A stretch of DNA of 13,052 nt from an uncultured bacterium (GTDB taxonomy: Bacteria > Cyanobacteriota > Vampirovibrionia > Gastranaerophilales > Gastranaerophilaceae). The position numbers and the translations under genes are program-made. The notes under the pieces were generated by a model that made no database searches, was not told the DNA's origin, and saw nothing but the letters and a program-made list of their open reading frames with translations. The DNA lies in the NCBI GenBank assembly GCA_945833895.1, contig CAMAGQ010000037.1, positions 1 to 13,052 of the forward strand, in the 5' to 3' direction. Shown here in pieces: positions 1 through 6,601 of this stretch (within the stretch, counting starts at the first letter, position 1; every line of letters begins with the position of its first letter).

Positions 1-23
1 GAATAGTTTTTTTATGAGGGATT

Positions 24-1745
24 ATGAATTTTTTATATTTTATGAAGGATAAATTAAATTTTATTAAAAACAAATTTATTGAAATATATGGCAAACATCC
101 TGAAATTTATACAGTTTTAGGGCTTGCAATATTGTTTTATTTTATATTTTTCTACGGAATCGGAACATATTCGCTTATGGATGTTGACGAAACCCGCTAT
201 GTCGCAATGTCTAGGGATATGTTTAACTCAAAAGATTTTCTTACTTTATATTTGAACGGTCAATATTTCTTTGAGAAACCGCCGTTATATTTTTGGCAGG
301 AATGTTTATCTTTTGCGATTTTTGGAAAAATAAACGAGTGGACTGCAAGATTTCCTGTTGCTTTACTGGGATTTTTGTTTTCTATGTTTGTTTACGGAAC
401 ATCAAGAAAAAGAATTAATAAAAGGTTCGGCGTTTTTACCTCGTTAATTATCGCTACATCTTTAGAATTTATTATTCTGGCAAAATATGCAATCCTTGAT
501 ATTGTTTTAACTTTCTATATCGGACTTGCGTTGATTGCTTATTTTCAAGTATTTTTCTGTAATGAAGAACATAAAAAATATTATTGGTGGGCTTTTTATT
601 TATTTTCAGGACTTGCAGTGATGGCAAAGGGTATTCCGGGGGTTGCTATTCCTTTTGGAACAGTCTTTTTTACATCTATAATGTCTAAAAAGTTTAAAGA
701 AATTTTTAAACCGATTTATATAATTCCGGGGATGTTGATTTTTTCAGTTATTGTTCTGCCATGGCATATTATTATGTTATGCAAGCACAACCCGTTATTT
801 TTCAATGAATATATTGTAAAACATCACTTACATAGATTTTTGAATACCGCAAACAATGAAATTGGCAGAAAACAACCGTTCTATTATTACTTTATTGTTC
901 TTTTATGGGGATTTATTCCTTGGATATTTTCATTTATCGCGGTTGCTGTTGATAAGGTTATAAATTGGTCAAAACAGCATTATGTAGAAAAAGTTCAAAA
1001 GTTTGATTTCGATAACCTTGATAATGTTCACAAAATGCTTGCATTGTGTTGGGTTACTATTATATGGATAATGTTATTTTATTCATCATCAACAACAAAA
1101 CTTGCAACTTATATTTTGCCGATATATTACCCGCTGGCGATTGTTGCGGGGTTGATGTGGCAGGATTACGTTGACAGAAAAAAACACGAAAAACCAATCA
1201 ATCTTTCTGTACAAATTGTTTCATGGCTTTGTGTAGTTGCGGGTTTTATTGCAATGTTTACACCGCTATACTTGCCGGCACAGTTAAATCATGATATTTC
1301 GGAAACAAGATGGTTTAGTTTGATTTGTCTGATTGTTTACGGAACAGTGTCTTTGTTATGCGTAAAATATAAAAAATATATCGGAATTTTTATTATAAAT
1401 ATTGCTTTAATGACAGTAGTTTCAGCGTTTTCGACAGAGGAATTTTTTGAAATAGATTACAAATTCGGACAAGATGATTTGGTTACGTTTGCTAAATACG
1501 CTAAAAAACACGATTATACTATTTCAGGAAACGGAATGAGCAGAAAATATTCACTGCTTTACTATAATGATGAAAAAGTTGACTATAACCCTGAAGAAGT
1601 TGATTTAAAAGCAATAAAATCAGACTTGGCAAAGAAAGATAATGTTGTAATTATTTTGAATAAAAGATTGCCTGATATAAAAGGAAAACTTGATTTTGAG
1701 GTAATAAAAACGGGTAGAAGATACACAATGATAAAGGGTAAATAA
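24..1745 (+). CDS. ArnT-like (GT83/PMT-type) polyprenyl-phosphate-dependent membrane glycosyltransferase
   Basis: This is a 573-residue polytopic inner-membrane protein of the ArnT/PMT_2 superfamily. These enzymes take a sugar from an undecaprenyl-phosphate carrier and transfer it, on the periplasmic side, to lipid A, glycan or protein. After a short basic N-terminus, TM1 lies near residues 30-49. It is followed by the family signature loop DVDETRY (53-59), with the acidic residues expected at the active site, then LNGQYFFEKPPLYFW (77-91) and ARFP (108-111). An AKG-IPG turn lies near residue 203, and several more hydrophobic segments follow, with a soluble C-terminal tail. The length matches ArnT (about 550). 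The ATG at 24 is preceded by GAGGG at 16-20; an in-frame ATG at 42 is a weaker alternative. The stop overlaps the next gene by one base (TAATG), so the two are probably translationally coupled. The sugar and acceptor cannot be told from sequence, so arnT itself is not asserted. Confidence 0.9.
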   Translation: MNFLYFMKDKLNFIKNKFIEIYGKHPEIYTVLGLAILFYFIFFYGIGTYSLMDVDETRYVAMSRDMFNSKDFLTLYLNGQYFFEKPPLYFWQECLSFAIFGKINEWTARFPVALLGFLFSMFVYGTSRKRINKRFGVFTSLIIATSLEFIILAKYAILDIVLTFYIGLALIAYFQVFFCNEEHKKYYWWAFYLFSGLAVMAKGIPGVAIPFGTVFFTSIMSKKFKEIFKPIYIIPGMLIFSVIVLPWHIIMLCKHNPLFFNEYIVKHHLHRFLNTANNEIGRKQPFYYYFIVLLWGFIPWIFSFIAVAVDKVINWSKQHYVEKVQKFDFDNLDNVHKMLALCWVTIIWIMLFYSSSTTKLATYILPIYYPLAIVAGLMWQDYVDRKKHEKPINLSVQIVSWLCVVAGFIAMFTPLYLPAQLNHDISETRWFSLICLIVYGTVSLLCVKYKKYIGIFIINIALMTVVSAFSTEEFFEIDYKFGQDDLVTFAKYAKKHDYTISGNGMSRKYSLLYYNDEKVDYNPEEVDLKAIKSDLAKKDNVVIILNKRLPDIKGKLDFEVIKTGRRYTMIKGK

Positions 1746-2311
1746 TGCTGACAAGATATGAAAATTTTTTGAAAGAATTTGATGCTTTGATGTCTGACAT
1801 ATTCAAACAGCAGTCAAGGTATGTGAAATGTAAAAAAGGCTGCTCTCTGTGCTGCGAAACAGGGGAATATCCGTTTTCTCAGTTGGAATTTACATATTTA
1901 ACCAAAGGTTTTATAAATCTTCCGCCTGATAAAAAAAGAATAGTTCAGCAAAATATCAAAAACTTGATAGAAGAAAAAAAATCATTAAAAGGAGAAGGCA
2001 GATTTGAGCATCAATGCCCGTTTTTGATAGATAGAGAATGTTCTGTTTACCCGTATAGGGGAATAGTTTGCAGAACTTTTGGAATAGGTTATTATGACAG
2101 AGAAAAAGATTACGTAAAACTTCCCGAGTGTGTACATTACGGGCTAAATTATTCGGAATTTTACGACAAGGAAAGTAAAACCTTAACATTGGATGATGTA
2201 ATTAACGTAAATTTAAGGATAGATAAATTGTTGAGCAGTAAACTTGCGAAGTCGTATAATCTTGAATACGGCGATATCAGACCAATGCTTGATTGGCTGG
2301 AACAAAAATAA
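1745..2311 (+). CDS. YkgJ-family cysteine-cluster (CxxxCxxCC) protein
   Basis: This 188-residue soluble protein matches the YkgJ/UPF0153 family, which binds zinc or an iron-sulfur cluster through conserved cysteines; its biochemical role is unsettled. The N-terminal cluster is C29, C33, C36 and C37 (CKKGCSLCC). The second cluster is C91 (QCPFL), C99 and C109 in the family pattern CSVYPYRGIVCRTFG (99-113), followed by C129. Its ATG shares its first base with the last base of the upstream glycosyltransferase stop, so translation is probably coupled to that gene; there is no clear separate Shine-Dalgarno sequence. The pairing hints at a job linked to the membrane glycosyltransferase (maturation or redox sensing), but that is inference. 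No terminator separates it from ilvE, which nevertheless has a candidate -10 of its own. Confidence 0.85.
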   Translation: MLTRYENFLKEFDALMSDIFKQQSRYVKCKKGCSLCCETGEYPFSQLEFTYLTKGFINLPPDKKRIVQQNIKNLIEEKKSLKGEGRFEHQCPFLIDRECSVYPYRGIVCRTFGIGYYDREKDYVKLPECVHYGLNYSEFYDKESKTLTLDDVINVNLRIDKLLSSKLAKSYNLEYGDIRPMLDWLEQK

Positions 2312-2321
2312 AAGTTTGTTA

Positions 2322-2349
2322 TATAATAAGTTTGTAAATTAAAAAGGAG
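2322..2349 (+). promoter_or_regulatory. Candidate -10 and Shine-Dalgarno for ilvE
   Basis: A perfect TATAAT lies at 2322-2327, giving an expected start of transcription near 2334. A strong AAGGAG at 2344-2349 sits 6 nt before the ilvE ATG. I see no convincing -35 hexamer at 16-18 nt, so the promoter call is moderate while the ribosome binding site is firm and fixes the start codon. Confidence 0.5.
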
Positions 2350-2355
2350 TAAAAT

Positions 2356-3390
2356 ATGGAAACAATGGAGAAAGCGAACATAGATTGGTCAAATTTAGGT
2401 TTTGGCTACTATAAGACTGATAAAAGATATGTTTCAAACTTCAAAGACGGCAAATGGGATGAAGGTTGTATAACAGAAGATGAAAACATTGTACTGAATG
2501 AATGTGCAGGAGTTTTACAATATGCTCAAACATGTTTTGAAGGTATGAAAGCATATACAACAGCAGACGGAAAAGTTGTAGTATTCAGACCTGACTTGAA
2601 CGCTGAAAGAATGTATGAAACAGCACAAAGATTAGAAATGCCGCCATTTCCGAAAGAAAGATTTGTTGAGGCAGTAAAACAAGTTGTTAAGGCGAATTTG
2701 AAATATGTTCCTCCGTTTGGAACAGGTGCATCTTTGTACTTAAGACCGTATATGTTTGGGTCTGCACCTGTAATGGGTGTAAAACCTTCAAAAGAATATC
2801 AGTTTAGAATTTTTGCATCTCCTGTCGGACCATATTTTAAAGGCGGAGCAAAACCTATTACCTTGAAGGTCAGCGACTTTGATAGAGCTGCACCAAGAGG
2901 AACAGGACATGTTAAAGCCGGCTTAAACTACGCAATGAGTTTACACGCAATTGTTACTGCACATAATGAAGGTTATGATGAAAACCTTTATCCTGACGCT
3001 TTGACAAGAACAAAAGTTGAAGAAACAGGCGGTGCAAACTTCTTCTTTGTAACAAAAGATAATAAAGTTGTTACACCGAAATCATCATCGATATTGCCGT
3101 CAATAACAAGACGTTCATTGATGTACGTTGCAAAAGAATATTTGCACCTTGAAACAGAAGAAAGAGAAGTTTACCTGTCTGAGTTGGGCGACTTTGCAGA
3201 ATGCGGATTGTGCGGAACAGCGGCAGTAATTTCACCGGTTGGAAAAATTGTAGACCACGGAAAAGAAATCTGTTTGCCATCCGGCATGGAAGAAATGGGA
3301 ACTGTATCAAAGAAATTATACGAAACCTTGACAGGTATTCAGTCAGGCAGAATAAAAGCACCGGAAGGCTGGGTTGTCGAAGTTGTTTAA
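2356..3390 (+). CDS. ilvE: Branched-chain amino acid aminotransferase
   Basis: This 344-residue cytosolic enzyme of PLP fold type IV should interconvert leucine, isoleucine and valine with their 2-oxo acids, using 2-oxoglutarate/glutamate as the amino partner; it is the last step of branched-chain amino acid synthesis. It is of the longer BCAT type (like eukaryotic BCAT and Bacillus enzymes) rather than the roughly 310-residue E. coli type. Visible signatures are QTCFEGMKAY (58-67), VFRPDLNAERM (76-86), LYLRPYMFGS (127-136), the PLP-lysine region GTGHVKAGLNYA (182-193) with K187 as the Schiff-base lysine, EETGGANFFFV (222-232), and a C-terminal ECGLCGTAAVISPV segment that fits the PLP-phosphate/substrate loop. 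The start follows a strong AAGGAG at 6 nt spacing. The gene looks monocistronic at its 3' end because a strong terminator follows. No leucine-rich leader peptide or T-box is visible upstream. Confidence 0.95.
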   Translation: METMEKANIDWSNLGFGYYKTDKRYVSNFKDGKWDEGCITEDENIVLNECAGVLQYAQTCFEGMKAYTTADGKVVVFRPDLNAERMYETAQRLEMPPFPKERFVEAVKQVVKANLKYVPPFGTGASLYLRPYMFGSAPVMGVKPSKEYQFRIFASPVGPYFKGGAKPITLKVSDFDRAAPRGTGHVKAGLNYAMSLHAIVTAHNEGYDENLYPDALTRTKVEETGGANFFFVTKDNKVVTPKSSSILPSITRRSLMYVAKEYLHLETEEREVYLSELGDFAECGLCGTAAVISPVGKIVDHGKEICLPSGMEEMGTVSKKLYETLTGIQSGRIKAPEGWVVEVV

Positions 3391-3420
3391 AGTTGTACGA
3401 TATTAAAATAATATAAAAAA

Positions 3421-3448
3421 GACCGATGAAATAATCGGTCTTTTTTTT
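3421..3448 (+). terminator. Strong intrinsic terminator after ilvE
   Basis: A 7-bp perfect stem, GACCGAT (3421-3427) and ATCGGTC (3434-3440), has a 6-nt loop and is followed by eight T residues. An A-run precedes it, so it could also act on transcripts from the other strand. It begins 31 nt after the ilvE stop. Confidence 0.92.
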
Positions 3449-3454
3449 ACATTT

Positions 3455-3487
3455 CCCTCTCTCAACTGGAGAAGGTTGGGGTGAGGG
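3455..3487. repeat. REP-like imperfect palindrome in the ilvE-HTH intergenic gap
   Basis: The CCCTC (3455-3459) and CAAC (3463-3466) arms pair with GTTG (3475-3478) and GAGGG (3483-3487) to make a roughly 12-bp stem with two G-T pairs, one bulged base and an 8-nt loop. It lies just after the ilvE terminator and is more G/C-rich than its surroundings. It looks like a dispersed intergenic palindrome rather than a second terminator, because no T-run follows. I see no second copy in this window. The rest of the gap to 3571 holds nothing I recognise. Confidence 0.5.
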
Positions 3488-3571
3488 TTCAACAAAACCT
3501 TAAAAAAATCCACAAAAAACATTCATCCCTTTAGATTTTGTTACATTTCTTCATGTTTTTGTAAATTTTAT

Positions 3572-3600
3572 TTGCCACATACTCTGATATGTAATAGAAT
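3572..3600 (+). promoter_or_regulatory. Sigma70-type promoter for the HTH-recA operon
   Basis: TTGCCA (3572-3577) and TAGAAT (3595-3600) are separated by exactly 17 nt. Transcription should start near 3607, giving a roughly 32-nt leader that carries AAAGGGAT (3621-3628) ahead of the ATG at 3639. I found no recognisable LexA box (neither the GAAC-N4-GTTC nor the AGTAC-type palindrome) near it, so SOS control of recA is not evident from sequence. Confidence 0.65.
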
Positions 3601-3638
3601 ATCAATGGGAATGTTTTTTAAAAGGGATAGATAAACAA

Positions 3639-4169
3639 ATGATTAAAGACAGATTAAATGAGAGGACTTTGACACCTCAAGAAGTTAGAACTATCTTGAA
3701 GGCAGATAATAAAGAGATAGTTGAATTATGTAAAAGAGCCGCTATCAGACCAAGGAAGAATGCTAAAGGACACACTTATTTTTCTTATGATGAAGTAAAA
3801 AATCTTAGAAAAATACAGGCTCAAGTGAAGGCTAATGTTACAAATCCTGTTAGTGCAAAAGTACCTGCAGCTATTGCAGGCGGTGCTGTTTCAGCAAGCA
3901 GTCCTGCTGCTATGAGAAGTATTTTGTCTTCTTTACAGGAATTAGAAACAAAATTGAGCAATAGAATTGCAAAAGTTATTGATGAAAAACTTGAAGGTAT
4001 GGATGATGTTGTAGTTGAGTTAATCCGTTGCAAAACAGATAACGAAACTCTTAAGCAAAAAATTGTTGATTTGAACAAAGAAGTTTACCAGTTGAAAAAC
4101 GAGTTAAACAGTTACAAACCTGTTGCTTTAGGTTTTTACAAGAAAAAAGAAGTTTACGTTTGGGAATAA
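3639..4169 (+). CDS. MerR-like HTH and coiled-coil protein upstream of recA
   Basis: This 176-residue protein has three parts. Residues 11-60 resemble a MerR-type winged helix-turn-helix (LTPQEVRTIL, a second helix through KEIVELCKRAAIRPRK, then a short wing and SYDEVKNLRKIQ). Residues 65-93 form a low-complexity Ala/Ser/Pro/Val linker. Residues 95-158 are a heptad-like coiled coil suited to dimerisation. It ends in a short aromatic/basic tail, GFYKKKEVYVWE. There is no obvious effector-binding domain or metal-binding cysteine pair, so it is not a classical MerR sensor; a nucleoid- or partner-binding architectural protein is equally possible. It ends 11 nt before recA, behind one promoter, so the two are almost certainly co-transcribed. 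The function is unknown; DNA binding is inferred from the fold pattern alone. Confidence 0.75.
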   Translation: MIKDRLNERTLTPQEVRTILKADNKEIVELCKRAAIRPRKNAKGHTYFSYDEVKNLRKIQAQVKANVTNPVSAKVPAAIAGGAVSASSPAAMRSILSSLQELETKLSNRIAKVIDEKLEGMDDVVVELIRCKTDNETLKQKIVDLNKEVYQLKNELNSYKPVALGFYKKKEVYVWE

Positions 4170-4180
4170 GGGGAATATAA

Positions 4181-5200
4181 ATGGCAGTTAAAGAATCACC
4201 GGAAGTTAATATTAGCGAAGAAAGAAGCAAAGCCTTAAAATTAGCGATTGAAAAAATCGAAAAGGATTTTGGTAAAGGTTCGATAATGAAACTCGGTGAT
4301 AAAACGACTGTCAATGTAGATGCTATCCCAACCGGTGCGTTATCATTAGATGTTGCATTGGGTATTGGCGGAATTCCACGTGGTCGTATTATTGAAATTT
4401 ACGGCCCTGAAAGTTCCGGTAAAACAACCCTTGCTCAACATATTGTTGCCGAATGCCAGAAAAAAGGCGGTATTGCGGCGTTTGTTGATGCAGAGCATGC
4501 CCTTGACCCTGAATATGCAAGAAATTTAGGTGTCCAAGTTGATGATTTGTTAATTTCTCAACCTGATACAGGCGAACAGGCTTTAGATATTACAGAAGAA
4601 CTTGTTCGTTCGGGTGCTGTTGATATTGTCGTTGTTGACTCTGTTGCGGCGTTAGTTCCAAAAGCCGAAATTGAAGGTTCTATGGAAGACCAGCAAATGG
4701 GCTTACAGGCTCGTTTGATGTCAAAAGCTTTGAGAAAATTGACAGGTATTATTGGAAAAACCAACACTACCGTAATCTTTATCAACCAGTTACGTATGAA
4801 AATCGGTGTTATGTACGGAAATCCTGAAACAACAACCGGCGGTAATGCGTTAAAATATTACGCATCTGTTCGTATGGAAATCAAACGTACTGAAACATTA
4901 AAAGGTGATGAAGGTGAAATCGGTAATCACGTAAGAGTGAGAGTTTTGAAAAACAAAGTTGCCCCTCCATTTAGAACAGCTGAATTTGATATTATTTTCG
5001 GTAAAGGTATTTCAAAAATCGGTAATATTCTTGATGTTGCCGTAAATTTGAATATTGTAAAAAAAGCAGGTGCGTGGTTCAGTTATAACGAAGAAAAACT
5101 GGGTCAGGGAAGAGAAAAAGCGAAAGAATTTCTGGAACAAAATCCTGAAATATTGGCTGAGGTTGAATCTTTGGTCAGAGCAAAACTTGCTGAATCATAA
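4181..5200 (+). CDS. recA: DNA recombinase RecA
   Basis: This 339-residue RecA is the ATP-dependent strand-exchange protein of homologous recombination, and RecA filaments also trigger LexA-type self-cleavage where LexA exists. Diagnostic segments are Walker A GPESSGKT (75-82), catalytic Glu in DAEHALDP (E105), Walker B IVVVD (149-153), the L1 region around EGSMEDQQMGLQARLMSKALRK (165-186), and L2 FINQLRMKIGVMYGNPETTTGGNA (200-223). The N-terminal extension before the core is about 10 residues longer than in E. coli. The C-terminus stops at LVRAKLAES without the long acidic tail that modulates E. coli RecA (353 residues). The AAGGGGA at 4168-4174 gives 6 nt spacing to the ATG. It is the second gene after the HTH protein and ends in a terminator. 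Confidence 0.98.
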   Translation: MAVKESPEVNISEERSKALKLAIEKIEKDFGKGSIMKLGDKTTVNVDAIPTGALSLDVALGIGGIPRGRIIEIYGPESSGKTTLAQHIVAECQKKGGIAAFVDAEHALDPEYARNLGVQVDDLLISQPDTGEQALDITEELVRSGAVDIVVVDSVAALVPKAEIEGSMEDQQMGLQARLMSKALRKLTGIIGKTNTTVIFINQLRMKIGVMYGNPETTTGGNALKYYASVRMEIKRTETLKGDEGEIGNHVRVRVLKNKVAPPFRTAEFDIIFGKGISKIGNILDVAVNLNIVKKAGAWFSYNEEKLGQGREKAKEFLEQNPEILAEVESLVRAKLAES

Positions 5201-5220
5201 TCAAAAATTTTTAAATATTA

Positions 5221-5249
5221 AAATGTCCTTAAAAATAGGGCATTTTTTT
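5221..5249 (+). terminator. Intrinsic terminator after recA
   Basis: An 8-bp stem (AAATGTCC 5221-5228 with GGGCATTT 5238-5245, one G-U pair) has a 9-nt loop and is followed by a T-run to 5249. It begins 20 nt after the recA stop. Confidence 0.85.
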
Positions 5250-5250
5250 A

Positions 5251-5269
5251 TGTAACATATTTGTAACAT
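5251..5269 (+). promoter_or_regulatory. Two TGTAACAT direct repeats at 11-bp period, candidate operator
   Basis: TGTAACAT occurs at 5251-5258 and again at 5262-5269, so the repeats fall on the same DNA face one helical turn apart. The pair is immediately downstream of the recA terminator and about 30 bp upstream of the -10 of the next gene. This spacing is typical of OmpR/PhoB-class response regulator boxes. The assignment to such a regulator is inference. Confidence 0.4.
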
Positions 5270-5297
5270 GAGTAGCAAATTAATTTTTGTTTACTAT

Positions 5298-5327
5298 TAT
5301 AATGAATATGCAAAATATTTTAGGAGG
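5298..5327 (+). promoter_or_regulatory. Candidate -10 and perfect Shine-Dalgarno for the lipoprotein gene
   Basis: TATAAT at 5298-5303 predicts a start near 5310. AGGAGG at 5322-5327 lies 5 nt before the ATG at 5333 and is the strongest ribosome binding site in the window. No good -35 is visible, which fits an activator-dependent promoter using the 11-bp repeats upstream. Confidence 0.55.
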
Positions 5328-5332
5328 CATTT

Positions 5333-6298
5333 ATGCAAATTAATTCAGTAAAAAATTACAATTTAACCCCAAATTCTGTAAAAAATTACACTGCAAACAA
5401 TGTTGAACAACAAAAACAACCGCAAGTTGCTTTTTGTGCAAATGAAGATAACAAAAACAACGGTGCAAAAGCAATGAGAAATCTTATTTATGGCTTAATG
5501 ATGTTAGGGGCAACAATAGGCGGAACTCCTGCATTAACAAGTTGTGATGACGGTTATGCGTACGCTGAGGCAGATGCTAATGTTTCAATAACCCCGCTGG
5601 ATTCATTGATTGACAGCTGCCACTGCAAACGTGATACAATTATAAAATGGTATTGCTCATACCAAAAACCAATTCCGTTGGATTCGCTTTACAATAATAT
5701 GCAAAATTGGGGAATTGACGGAACAGAAGGTGATAAGTACGACGAAAAATCAAAACGCAACATTATTCACTACGAAGGCACTAGAGAATGGGAATACGGC
5801 ACAAAAGAAATCGGTGATATGGATATCATAGAATCTTCTAAAAATGTTCTTATTTACGATACAGAAATTAAGGACTGGGAAGGCAAGCATCAATCTTACG
5901 GAAAAAGAGTTTTGAGAATTCCGACCGGTTCATTCTCAATAACTAAAAAAGACGGTGAAGTTGTAAGAAATCCAAAAGGATTCTTTGTAGAAGAATACGA
6001 AAATCCATATAATGAAAAAGGCGGATCAGTTCTTGATTGCAACGTTAAATCAAGAGCCTTTGTAACAACAAACGGTGACACATTGAATGTTTCATTACTA
6101 AACGACGGAAACAAATTTGTAGAAACCGGAAAAGTTGCTAAAGGTTACTTAGGTGCAAATTCAATTCTTTTGCAAAACCTAATCGGCAGATATGAAACCG
6201 AAGATCATTACGTAGATTTCAATGTAGATGCAATCACAGATCAAGAATTAAGATGCAAATACGTAAAAGCAATGGATGCAAAAGCAAGCGGAAAATAA
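5333..6298 (+). CDS. Unrecognised predicted lipoprotein/secreted protein with a polar Asn-rich leader
   Basis: I do not recognise this 321-residue protein. Residues 1-50 are polar and rich in Asn, Gln and Lys and contain a duplicated SVKNY motif (5-9 and 15-19). A hydrophobic segment (51-69, LIYGLMMLGATIGGTPALT) ends in ALTSC (67-71), which reads as a lipobox with C71 as the lipidated cysteine. The mature part begins DDGYAYAEADA, includes CHC (96-98) and C108, and is then a mixed-charge domain with alternating short strands and many Gly/Asn/Asp turns (about 145-310), suggesting a beta-rich periplasmic or surface fold. The 50-residue extension before the hydrophobic stretch is far longer than a normal lipoprotein n-region, so an alternative is a single-pass anchor with the leader inside the cell. 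Start choice is firm (perfect AGGAGG, 5 nt spacing). It is monocistronic between two terminators. Confidence 0.75.
   Translation: MQINSVKNYNLTPNSVKNYTANNVEQQKQPQVAFCANEDNKNNGAKAMRNLIYGLMMLGATIGGTPALTSCDDGYAYAEADANVSITPLDSLIDSCHCKRDTIIKWYCSYQKPIPLDSLYNNMQNWGIDGTEGDKYDEKSKRNIIHYEGTREWEYGTKEIGDMDIIESSKNVLIYDTEIKDWEGKHQSYGKRVLRIPTGSFSITKKDGEVVRNPKGFFVEEYENPYNEKGGSVLDCNVKSRAFVTTNGDTLNVSLLNDGNKFVETGKVAKGYLGANSILLQNLIGRYETEDHYVDFNVDAITDQELRCKYVKAMDAKASGK
5345..5390 (+). repeat. In-frame 30-bp-period duplication inside the lipoprotein leader
   Basis: GTAAAAAATTACA occurs identically at 5348-5360 and 5378-5390. The period of 30 bp preserves the reading frame and produces the repeated SVKNY at residues 5-9 and 15-19. 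Confidence 0.75.
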
Positions 6299-6326
6299 AA
6301 TCAAAGAAAACCGAAAATTTTGAAAT

Positions 6327-6358
6327 AAAAAAGACCTCTAAATCCAGAGGTCTTTTTT
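6327..6358. terminator. Strong intrinsic terminator, potentially bidirectional
   Basis: GACCTCT (6333-6339) pairs with AGAGGTC (6346-6352) around a 6-nt loop. An A-run (6327-6332) precedes the stem and a T-run (6353-6358) follows it, so the whole structure is symmetric and could stop transcription from either side. It begins 29 nt after the stop of the lipoprotein gene. Confidence 0.92.
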
Positions 6359-6390
6359 GCTGTAAAAAGGGGCAAAGGGGTAAATGTATG

Positions 6391-6494
6391 GGGTAAATAT
6401 TAGGGACTTAAGTACTTGTAAATTTTCCATCATCCTGAGCGGGGGTAAATATAGGGTGGACTTAAGCATTTGTAAATTTTCTGTTATCCTGAGC
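6391..6494. repeat. Two tandem copies of a roughly 52-bp degenerate intergenic unit
   Basis: Copy 1 (about 6391-6440) and copy 2 (about 6443-6494) both run GGGTAAATAT, then GGACTTAAG, a variable TACT/CATT, TTGTAAATTTTC, and ATCCTGAGC. Differences are a few substitutions and a small indel. No reading frame, transposase or target duplication is visible, so it looks like local duplication of a repeat fragment. Confidence 0.7.
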
Positions 6495-6560
6495 GAAGCG
6501 AAGGATCTAATATAAACTTGATTAAAGATTCTTCGGTCGTTTCACCTCCTCAAAATGACA
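6484..6560. repeat. Palindromic dispersed-repeat element (CCTGAGCGAAGCGAAGGATCT type)
   Basis: The left end carries CCTGAGCGAAGCGAAGGATCT-like sequence (6488-6508), and the right end carries its degenerate inverse, AGATTCTTCGG...CTCAAAATGAC (6526-6559). AAGGATCT (6501-6508) pairs with AGATTCTT (6526-6533) over 8 bp with one G-U pair. From general knowledge, sequences of this type recur in intergenic regions of many bacterial genomes. Copy number in this genome cannot be judged from one window. Confidence 0.7.
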
Positions 6561-6600
6561 AGAGTACAGATTTTTCGTGCAGCAAAAATCGTTGCCCTCA
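6561..6600. repeat. Repeat fragment shared with 9946-9982
   Basis: GAGTACAGATT-TTCG-GCA (6562-6580) and CGTTGCCCTCA (6590-6600) both recur, in the opposite order, at 9946-9982 next to lptB. The circular permutation suggests a repeat family whose units are joined in tandem elsewhere. Confidence 0.6.
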
Positions 6601-6601
6601 G

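Noticed and set aside
3071..3361. 96-codon open frame on the minus strand opposite ilvE
   Set aside because: It is a shadow of ilvE, with no start signals and a frameshadow-like Leu/Phe/Arg-rich composition.
3449..3638. Possible riboswitch or small RNA between ilvE and the HTH gene
   Set aside because: Apart from one REP-like hairpin and the promoter, the sequence is A/T-rich with no recognisable aptamer or tRNA-like fold.
6516..6556. AGGAGGTG on the minus strand (6543-6550), a perfect Shine-Dalgarno/anti-Shine-Dalgarno octamer
   Set aside because: It lies inside the palindromic repeat. The only following frame is a GTG with seven codons, so it is read as a chance variant of the repeat.
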